From Candidatus Physcousia equi (GTDB lineage Bacteria > Bacteroidota > Bacteroidia > Bacteroidales > Bacteroidaceae), in the NCBI GenBank assembly GCA_018065005.1, contig JAGHUD010000057.1, positions 1 through 38,269 on the forward strand: a stretch of 38,269 bases of DNA, given 5' to 3'. Each line of letters opens with the position of its first letter. Position 1 is the first letter of the stretch. Under the pieces are notes generated by a model that was given only the letters and a program-made list of their open reading frames with translations, was not told the DNA's origin and did no database searches. Of this stretch, positions 32,563 to 38,269 are shown one piece after another. A program made the translations under genes and the position numbers.

Positions 32563-34749
32563 ATGTCAAGTTTTAGATTTCAAGTCGTTGGCGACGCTTT
32601 CAAAAAGCAGCCAGTGGAAGTAGCGACTCCCAAGGAGCGCCCATCAGAGTATTTTGGCAAGTACGTCTTCAACAAGGCTAAGATGTACAAGTATCTCCCC
32701 AAGAAGGTCTACGACAAGATGATGAATGTCATCGACAACGGTGCGCCCCTCGACCGAGCCACTGCCGACCAGGTGGCTGCCGGCATGAAGCAATGGGCTA
32801 TGGAACTGGGAGTGACACACTGCACCCATTGGTTCCAGCCACTCACCGACACGACGGCAGAGAAGCACGATGCCTTTGTCGAGCACGACTGGAAGGGCGG
32901 CATGATTGAGGAGTTCGAGGGCAAGTCGCTCGTTCAGCAGGAACCCGATGCCAGCTCATTCCCCTCAGGCGGCATTCGCTCCACCTTTGAGGCACGCGGC
33001 TATTCGGCATGGGATCCCACCTCGCCCGTTTTCGTCATGGGCGACACACTGATGATTCCCACCGTCTTCATCTCCTACACAGGCGAAGCGCTCGACTATA
33101 AGACACCTCTGCTGAAGGCGCTCCGCGCTGTCGACAAGGCTGCCACAGACGTTTGTCAGTATTTCGACCCCAAGGTGACAAAGGTCATCTCCAACCTAGG
33201 CTGGGAGCAAGAATACTTCCTCATCGACGAGGGTCTCTACTCTGCACGTCCCGACCTGCTCCTCACGGGGCGCACACTCATGGGCCACTCGTCGGCTAAG
33301 GACCAGCAGATGGACGACCACTACTTTGCCAACATACCCATGCGCGTGAGTGCCTTCATGCGCGACCTGGAGATCAATGCACTCGAATTGGGCATACCCT
33401 GCAAGACGCGCCACAACGAGGTGGCTCCCAACCAGTTTGAGTTGGCTCCCATCTTCGAGGAGACCAACCTCGCCGTTGACCACAACATGCTCATCATGAG
33501 CCTCATGAAGAAGGTTGCCCGCAAGCACGGATTCCGCTGTCTGCTCCACGAGAAACCCTTCGATGGCGTGAACGGCAGTGGCAAGCACAACAACTGGAGC
33601 CTCTCCACCAACACCGGCGTCTTGCTGCATGCGCCTGGCAAGGACGACCTCTCCAACCTGCGTTTCGTCACCTTCATTGTCGAAACCCTCATGGGCGTGT
33701 ATCGCCACAACGGTCTGCTCAAGGCGAGCATCATGTCTGCCACCAACGCTCATCGTCTGGGTGCCAACGAGGCGCCTCCTGCCATCGTCAGCTCCTTCCT
33801 AGGTCGCCAGCTCACTGAGGTGCTCGACCACCTGGAGAACAGCACGGACGACAGCATCGACATCAGTGGCAAGGCGGGTCTGAAACTCGACATCCCCAGC
33901 ATACCCGAACTGCTCATCGACAACACCGACCGCAACCGCACCTCGCCCTTCGCCTTCACGGGCAACCGCTTCGAGTTTCGCGCTGTGGGCAGCGAAGCCA
34001 ACTGTGCCAGCGCCATGATTGCACTGAACGCTGCGGTGGCTGAAGCCCTCATCAGCTTCAAGGAGCGCGTCGATGCCCTCATCGCAAAGGGCACGGACAA
34101 GCATGCTGCCATCATCTCTGTGCTGCGCGACGACATCAAGACCTGCAAGCCCATCCGATTCGACGGCAACGGCTACAGCGACGAGTGGGTAGAAGAGGCT
34201 GAGCGTCGTGGTCTCGACGTGGAGAAGTCATGCCCCATCATCTTCGACCGCTATCTCGACGAGGCGTCAGTTGAGATGTTTGAGAAACTGAACATCATGA
34301 CCCTCAAGGAACTCGAGGCACGCAACGAAATCAAGTGGGAAACCTACACCAAGAAGATACAGATTGAGGCGCGCATCTTTGGCGACCTCTCCATCAACCA
34401 CATCATCCCCCAGGTCGTCTCCTACCAGACGAAGCTTGCCCAGAACGTGGCTGCCCTGAAGATGATTCTCAGCGAGGAGGAGTTCAAGGACACCGCTGCC
34501 AGCAACCTCAAGCTCATCAGCGAAATCAGTCAGCGCGTCAAGACCATCGAGGATGGCGTGCAGGCGCTGGTGGACGCCCGCAAGGTGGCAAACAAGATCA
34601 CCGACGAGCGCGAGAAGGCTATTGCCTACCACGACAATGTGGAACCCATGATGGAGGAGATTCGCTACCACATCGACAAACTCGAAACGAAGGTGGACGA
34701 CGAGGTGTGGACGCTGCCCAAATATCGCGAGATGCTCTTCATCAGATAA
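32563..34749 (+). CDS. glnN: Glutamine synthetase type III
   Basis: A 728-residue enzyme making glutamine from glutamate, ammonia and ATP. Its length and sequence are those of the GSIII family, first known from Bacteroides: FGKYVFNKAKMYKYLPKKVYDKM near the N-terminus, HCTHWFQPLTDTTAEKHDAF, SSFPSGGIRSTFEARGYSAWDP, WEQEYFLIDEGLY with catalytic glutamates, KTRHNEVAPNQFELAPIFEETN, the ATP-site GVNGSGKHNNWSL, and NRTSPFAFTGNRFEFRAVGS. It is a cytoplasmic oligomer, and it supplies the glutamine used by every enzyme of the opposite-strand block. A strong terminator follows at 34847-34887. Confidence 0.98.
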   Translation: MSSFRFQVVGDAFKKQPVEVATPKERPSEYFGKYVFNKAKMYKYLPKKVYDKMMNVIDNGAPLDRATADQVAAGMKQWAMELGVTHCTHWFQPLTDTTAEKHDAFVEHDWKGGMIEEFEGKSLVQQEPDASSFPSGGIRSTFEARGYSAWDPTSPVFVMGDTLMIPTVFISYTGEALDYKTPLLKALRAVDKAATDVCQYFDPKVTKVISNLGWEQEYFLIDEGLYSARPDLLLTGRTLMGHSSAKDQQMDDHYFANIPMRVSAFMRDLEINALELGIPCKTRHNEVAPNQFELAPIFEETNLAVDHNMLIMSLMKKVARKHGFRCLLHEKPFDGVNGSGKHNNWSLSTNTGVLLHAPGKDDLSNLRFVTFIVETLMGVYRHNGLLKASIMSATNAHRLGANEAPPAIVSSFLGRQLTEVLDHLENSTDDSIDISGKAGLKLDIPSIPELLIDNTDRNRTSPFAFTGNRFEFRAVGSEANCASAMIALNAAVAEALISFKERVDALIAKGTDKHAAIISVLRDDIKTCKPIRFDGNGYSDEWVEEAERRGLDVEKSCPIIFDRYLDEASVEMFEKLNIMTLKELEARNEIKWETYTKKIQIEARIFGDLSINHIIPQVVSYQTKLAQNVAALKMILSEEEFKDTAASNLKLISEISQRVKTIEDGVQALVDARKVANKITDEREKAIAYHDNVEPMMEEIRYHIDKLETKVDDEVWTLPKYREMLFIR

Positions 34750-34846
34750 GCACCAAGCTGACCGTCCGTTTGAGACAATGCGTTTGAAACGGAAGGCACG
34801 TTTGTAAAGATTTTTCTTTGATAATCAGCAGCCCTGCTGTTCGTGC

Positions 34847-34887
34847 GGCGCACGGAGGATGACCCATTCCCCGTGCGCCTTTTTTTT
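34847..34887 (+). terminator. Intrinsic terminator of glnN
   Basis: GGCGCACGG (34847-34855) pairs perfectly with CCGTGCGCC (34871-34879), followed by eight T (34880-34887). It lies about 100 bases after the glnN stop codon. Confidence 0.85.
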
Positions 34888-34909
34888 GTTGTTGCGAGGG
34901 CACTTTGCT

Positions 34910-35014
34910 GTTGCCGCTGCAGAAACGAAAAGTTGTCGCAGCAGAAATAAAAAGTTTCTGCTGCAGAAACTAAATATTTCTGCTGCAGAAACCAGCAGTT
35001 TCTGCTGCAGAAAC
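34910..35014. repeat. Array of five 17-bp palindromes at exact 22-bp spacing
   Basis: Units of 17 bases lie at 34910-34926, 34932-34948, 34954-34970, 34976-34992 and 34998-35014, with centres at 34918, 34940, 34962, 34984 and 35006. Units 3 and 5 are the perfect palindrome GTTTCTGCTGCAGAAAC, and unit 4 differs at the first base. Units 1 and 2 have degenerate left arms (GTTGCCGC and GTTGTCGC) but intact right arms. The five-base spacers are GAAAA, AAAAA, TAAAT and CAGCA. The array begins 22 bases after the T-run of the glnN terminator. Confidence 0.92.
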
Positions 35015-35256
35015 TTGACGCTCCACCCTCGAACGCCTAAACGCGAGATTTTGTGCAGGTTGAGGTGGGCGACTAAAGGTGAGGATGCGAGGCTGCGCGC
35101 CACTTGCTCTTTTTGTGCCTATGCCTGCCTGGCAGCGCTCTGGTGAGCGGCTCTTCTGACTCGTCAGAGCGCGCCTTGGTGTAAAGATTTTTTACTATTT
35201 TCCGGTCCAGAATCCGTCTTAAATGGTGCTAAAGAAAGAACATTTTTTTCGTAAAA

Positions 35257-35288
35257 TTTGTTTTTTCAATAATAATTCTTTATCTTTG
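35257..35288 (+). promoter_or_regulatory. Promoter of the nucleotide-sugar dehydrogenase operon
   Basis: TTTG at 35257-35260, 20 bases, then TATCTTTG at 35281-35288, a near-perfect Bacteroidetes promoter. The ATG is 182 bases further on, so the transcript has a long leader. The leader can form GCACGC/GCGTGC near 35310-35330 and GCCC-TCTC-GGGC near 35420, and ends in a T-run at 35451-35457. Confidence 0.65.
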
Positions 35289-35470
35289 CATAATAAATCG
35301 CGCAGTGCGACAGCACGCTCATGCGCGTGCGACAAACCATCGAAAAACGCAAGCTTTTATTTAATCCTTTGTTGCTCAACATCTTAACGAGATATTGAGG
35401 AACCAAAGTTGTGCCCTCTCGGGCAAAATAGCAAAACCAAAGAACGGACTTTTTTTGACTACCCCAAACT

Positions 35471-36826
35471 ATGGCTAACAAGAAAATTGCAGTGGCAGGA
35501 ACTGGCTATGTTGGACTCAGCATTGCCACCCTCTTGGCGCAACACAATGAGGTGACTGCCGTCGACGTCATCCCAGAGAAGGTGGAGAAGATCAACCAAC
35601 GCATCTCGCCCATCCAAGACGAATACATCGAGAAGTTTTTTGCCGAGAAAGACCTCCAGCTCACTGCCACGCTCGACGGTGAGGCTGCCTATCGCGATGC
35701 AGAATTTGTGGTGATTGCAGCGCCAACCAACTACGACCCTGTGAAAAACCACTTCGACACACACCACATCGAGGACGTGATAGACCTGGTGCTCTCCGTC
35801 AACCCAGAGGCAACCATGGTCATCAAGTCTACCATCCCCGTGGGCTACTGCCGTTCGCTCTACCTCAAATATGCACAAGTCTTCAAGGCTATGCCACCAC
35901 TGCCCGATGGCAGACGGCGCGAGTTGCGCCTGCTCTTCTCGCCAGAGTTTCTGCGCGAGAGCAAGGCACTCTACGACAACCTCTACCCCAGCCGCATCAT
36001 CGTGGGCTACCCTAAACTCATCGACAACCCTGAGTTCAAACACGAGAACGATGCCATCATTGCCATCCAGGGCAACCACATGAGAGAGAAGGCTGAGGAG
36101 TTCGCACAACTGCTGCAGGAGGGCGCCATCAAGCAAGACATCGACACGCTCTTCATGGGACTGAAGGAGGCGGAGGCGGTGAAACTCTTTGCCAACACCT
36201 ACCTGGCACTACGCGTCAGCTACTTCAACGAACTCGACACCTACGCTGAGATGAAAGGACTCGACTCGGCTGCCATCATCAACGGCATCGGACTAGACCC
36301 ACGCATCGGCACACACTACAACAACCCTTCCTTCGGCTATGGCGGCTATTGTCTGCCCAAGGATACAAAACAGCTGCTTGCCAACTATCAGGACGTGCCA
36401 CAACAGATGATGACTGCCATCGTAGAGTCCAACCGCACACGCAAGGACTACATCGCAGATGCCGTCTTGCGCAAGGCGGGATGGTATGCCTACACCGACT
36501 GCAACCAGTATGGCCACTCGCCTGAACGTGAGAAAGAGGGCGAGTGCACCATCGGCGTCTTTCGTCTGACGATGAAGTCGAACAGCGACAACTTCCGCCA
36601 GTCTGCCATACAGGGCATCATGAAGCGCATCAAGGCAAAAGGGGCTAACGTCATCATCTACGAACCGACGCTGGCAGACGGAGAGCGATTCTTTGGCTCG
36701 GTGGTGGTGAACGACTTGGAGGTGTTCAAGGCGCAGAGTCATGCCATCATTGCTAATCGCTTCGACGATTGTCTTGCCGACGTGAAGGAGAAGGTTTATA
36801 CACGCGACATCTTCCGCCGAGACTGA
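35471..36826 (+). CDS. ugd: UDP-glucose 6-dehydrogenase family protein
   Basis: A 451-residue NAD-dependent nucleotide-sugar dehydrogenase, most likely oxidising UDP-glucose to UDP-glucuronate for surface polysaccharide. The N-terminal Rossmann motif is [19 protein letters not shown] (about residues 5-23). [18 protein letters not shown] and [10 protein letters not shown] are family segments, and the catalytic thiol is Cys294 in [15 protein letters not shown]. The [10 protein letters not shown] form is that of the short E. coli/streptococcal Ugd group (about 390-400 residues), yet this protein is about 60 longer, with extra stretches around residues 137-150 and in the C-terminal domain (about 345-365). 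It is the first gene of a three-gene operon; the next ATG is 3 bases after its stop codon. Confidence 0.9.
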   Translation: MANKKIAVAGTGYVGLSIATLLAQHNEVTAVDVIPEKVEKINQRISPIQDEYIEKFFAEKDLQLTATLDGEAAYRDAEFVVIAAPTNYDPVKNHFDTHHIEDVIDLVLSVNPEATMVIKSTIPVGYCRSLYLKYAQVFKAMPPLPDGRRRELRLLFSPEFLRESKALYDNLYPSRIIVGYPKLIDNPEFKHENDAIIAIQGNHMREKAEEFAQLLQEGAIKQDIDTLFMGLKEAEAVKLFANTYLALRVSYFNELDTYAEMKGLDSAAIINGIGLDPRIGTHYNNPSFGYGGYCLPKDTKQLLANYQDVPQQMMTAIVESNRTRKDYIADAVLRKAGWYAYTDCNQYGHSPEREKEGECTIGVFRLTMKSNSDNFRQSAIQGIMKRIKAKGANVIIYEPTLADGERFFGSVVVNDLEVFKAQSHAIIANRFDDCLADVKEKVYTRDIFRRD

Positions 36827-36829
36827 ACC

Positions 36830-37258
36830 ATGGAGAAACCATTCAAGATGGGCTATACGACGGGGGTGTATGATATGTTCCACATCGGGCATCTCAACAT
36901 CCTGCGACGTGCCAAGGAACTCTGCGAAACGCTCGTTGTGGGGGTGACCACCGACGAGCTTTGTTTCCAGCGCAAAAACAAGTGGCCCATCATAAACGAA
37001 AAAGAGCGCATGGCCATCGTCGAAGCCATACGCTATGTGGATAGGGTTGTCACCCAGGAGGACATGAACAAACTGCGCGTCGTGAAAGAGTTGGGGGCGG
37101 ATGTGGTCTTCGTGGGGTCGGACTGGAAAGGCACAGACGCCTGGAATCACTATGAACAAGAGTTTGCCGAGGCGGGATGTTCGGTGGTCTATCTCGACCA
37201 CACTCCGGGCATCTGCTCCGACACGCTGCGCAAAAGACTTACAAAACAAGACGGATGA
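36830..37258 (+). CDS. Cytidylyltransferase-like protein (TagD/GCT family)
   Basis: A 142-residue nucleotidyltransferase. It has GYTTGVYDMFHIGHLNILRRAKE with the HIGH motif at residues 18-21, the phosphate-binding site of the family, and GSDWKGTD in the middle. The canonical C-terminal RTxGISTTxI motif is replaced by DHTPGICSDTLRKRL, so the activated substrate may not be glycerol 3-phosphate. Length agrees with bacterial glycerol-3-phosphate cytidylyltransferases (about 130). It starts three bases after the dehydrogenase gene and overlaps the next gene by four bases (ATGA), so the three are translationally coupled, which suggests an activated headgroup or sugar for a surface polymer. Confidence 0.85.
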   Translation: MEKPFKMGYTTGVYDMFHIGHLNILRRAKELCETLVVGVTTDELCFQRKNKWPIINEKERMAIVEAIRYVDRVVTQEDMNKLRVVKELGADVVFVGSDWKGTDAWNHYEQEFAEAGCSVVYLDHTPGICSDTLRKRLTKQDG

Positions 37259-37524
37259 ATTTGCAGAGCACACTCCCCTTACGCCGCATCTGTGGGCGCT
37301 ACATTCTCTTCAAGAGGAATGACTCGACAGGGCAGCGGCATATCCTGGAACTCAACGATACGGCTGCCATGCTGTGGCAACGTTTTGCCGAGCACCCCAA
37401 CGTCACGCCCTCACTCCTTGCTGATGCCCTCATGGAGGAATACGACATCGAACGGGATTTGGCAGATGCCGACGCTACGTGCATCCTGGAGTCCTGGAAG
37501 CAAGCTGGCTTCTGTGTGGATTAA
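37255..37524 (+). CDS. PqqD-like protein
   Basis: An 89-residue protein from ATG 37255, chosen because it overlaps the preceding stop codon (ATGA) and removes a meaningless N-terminal extension. It shows the PqqD-family pattern: ILFKRNDSTGQRHILELNDTAAMLWQRF, then LLADALMEEYDIERDLADADATCILESWKQAGF. In other systems such small domains (RRE-type) hold a peptide for a radical-SAM or other modifying enzyme. Here no peptide precursor, radical-SAM gene or cyclase is in view, and its neighbours are two sugar- or lipid-activation enzymes. The role is therefore open; an escort function in the same surface pathway is only a guess. Confidence 0.7.
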   Translation: MNLQSTLPLRRICGRYILFKRNDSTGQRHILELNDTAAMLWQRFAEHPNVTPSLLADALMEEYDIERDLADADATCILESWKQAGFCVD

Positions 37525-37676
37525 GACTGAGAAGAGAGGGAGTGAGAGCTATGGCTTACCGCGCAGCTATCCACGCGATCCTCGTGTGGATGGCATGGGA
37601 GTGACGGTGCTTCGTGCTCCATCCATCTGCTCATGAATCGAAACCTTCTACTTACCATTCCTAATTTATATATAAG

Positions 37677-38269
37677 ATGAGATATCCAATAGGTGTTCAA
37701 TCATTCGAAAAACTTCGTTCGGACGGATATACATACATCGACAAGACGGACATCGTTTACAGGCTCGCACAAAAGACGGTCTGCTTTCTCTGCCGTCCTC
37801 GTCGTTTTGGCAAGTCTTTGCTGATTTCTACGCTTGAGGCATATTTCAGGGGAAAGAAGGAACTCTTTGAAGGTCTGAAGATGGAGGCACTGGAGCAGGA
37901 GTGGAAGGCATATCCTGTGCTGCATATCGACTTTGCCAACGAGAACTACCACGACAAGGAGAGTCTGCGCACGAAGATAAACAAGCACCTCATGCACTGG
38001 GAGAAGGAATACGGTGCTGAGCCTTACTCAGAAACCATCGGTTCGCGCTTTCAGTACATTATAGCTCAGGCACACAAAAAGACGGGCAATCGGGCGGTCG
38101 TCCTCATTGATGAATACGACAAACCGATGCTCGACACGCTCGACACGCCCTTGGAGCAGGAGCATCGTGAGGTGCTCAAAGAACTGTATTCTACCTTCAA
38201 GGCATGCGATGATGACCTTCGCTTTGTCATGCTGACGGGCGTGACGAAGTTCTCGCAGGTCAGCGTCTT
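37677..38269 (+). CDS. AAA-ATPase-like protein (PD-(D/E)XK family), 3' end beyond the window
   Basis: A frame open to the window end, 197 complete codons from ATG 37677. It is the N-terminal part of the family also represented at 11261-12853: YPIGVQSFEKLRSDGYTYIDKT opening, P-loop-like CRPRRFGKSLLIS (about residues 39-51), a long segment with LHIDFANENYHD, and the Walker B-like AVVLIDEYDKPML (about 141-153). The ATPase part is therefore complete up to a sensor-like VMLTGVTKFSQ; the expected C-terminal nuclease domain is not in view. It begins 150 bases after the PqqD-like gene and is probably separately transcribed. It is clearly a different paralogue from the first copy. Confidence 0.85.
   Translation, partial: MRYPIGVQSFEKLRSDGYTYIDKTDIVYRLAQKTVCFLCRPRRFGKSLLISTLEAYFRGKKELFEGLKMEALEQEWKAYPVLHIDFANENYHDKESLRTKINKHLMHWEKEYGAEPYSETIGSRFQYIIAQAHKKTGNRAVVLIDEYDKPMLDTLDTPLEQEHREVLKELYSTFKACDDDLRFVMLTGVTKFSQVSV

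Larger units (their letters stand above)
34750..35470. other. 720-base intergenic region: terminator, repeat array, promoter and leader
   Basis: No protein gene is supported here. In order it contains the glnN terminator (34847-34887), the five-unit palindrome array (34910-35014), a hairpin with GCGCTCTG at 35135-35142 and CAGAGCGC at 35165-35172, the promoter of the dehydrogenase gene (35257-35288) and its 180-base leader. Short frames across the array encode only repeat-derived peptides. Confidence 0.75.

Noticed and set aside
34910..35014. CRISPR array
   Set aside because: The repeat is only 17 bp with five-base spacers and is a full palindrome. CRISPR arrays have longer repeats and spacers of about 25-40 bp, and no cas genes are present.

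Overview
The window looks like a chromosomal segment of a Bacteroidales bacterium, most likely a Prevotella/Segatella-type genome. The reasons are the many promoters of the Bacteroidetes form (TTG or TTTG, 19-22 bases, then TAnnTTTG), a type III glutamine synthetase, an LL-diaminopimelate aminotransferase, an AraC-controlled RND pump operon, and two AAA-ATPase-like/PD-(D/E)XK proteins of a family that is abundant in this order. No rRNA, tRNA, complete insertion sequence or CRISPR array was seen.

Layout. (1) 1-3500 is accessory and AT-rich: a 5'-truncated DUF3987-like gene, a phage P5-like gene, an S24-peptidase-like gene with a small partner, then about 1.1 kb of gene-poor sequence holding a broken antitoxin-like start between two palindromic operators. 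(2) 3511-3972 is a bcp-type peroxiredoxin. (3) 4231-9757 (minus) is a tripartite RND efflux operon (adaptor, pump, TolC-like channel). It is divergent from an AraC-family regulator (9959-10870), and a 21-base-spaced direct repeat lies just upstream of the pump promoter. (4) 10871-14034 holds an AAA-ATPase-like/PD-(D/E)XK gene between two gene-poor stretches; one contains the broken tail of a DUF3427-type protein. (5) 14035-31052 (minus) is a continuous series dapF-gltB-gltD-asnB-purF-like-pyrG-carAB. (6) 31296-34749 (plus) is dapL and glnN, divergent from dapF. (7) 35471-37524 (plus) is a nucleotide-sugar dehydrogenase, a cytidylyltransferase-like protein and a PqqD-like protein, followed by a second AAA-ATPase-like gene cut by the window edge.

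How the genes work together. The centre is a nitrogen-distribution block. GlnN makes glutamine, and six consecutive genes (gltB, gltD, asnB, purF-like, pyrG, carAB) encode enzymes that move the glutamine amide nitrogen to glutamate, asparagine, phosphoribosylamine, CTP and carbamoyl phosphate. DapL and DapF make meso-diaminopimelate. CarA and CarB are fused in one 1487-residue protein that, from memory, resembles the animal CAD/CPS1 arrangement and sequence.

The most unusual non-coding structure is a 17-bp palindrome, GTTTCTGC(T/A)GCAGAAAC, arranged with an exact 22-bp period in arrays of five (34910-35014) and about five (13593-13697), plus one perfect single copy (10907-10923). All three sites are intergenic and close to gene 3' ends. 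I do not recognise this element as a described one.
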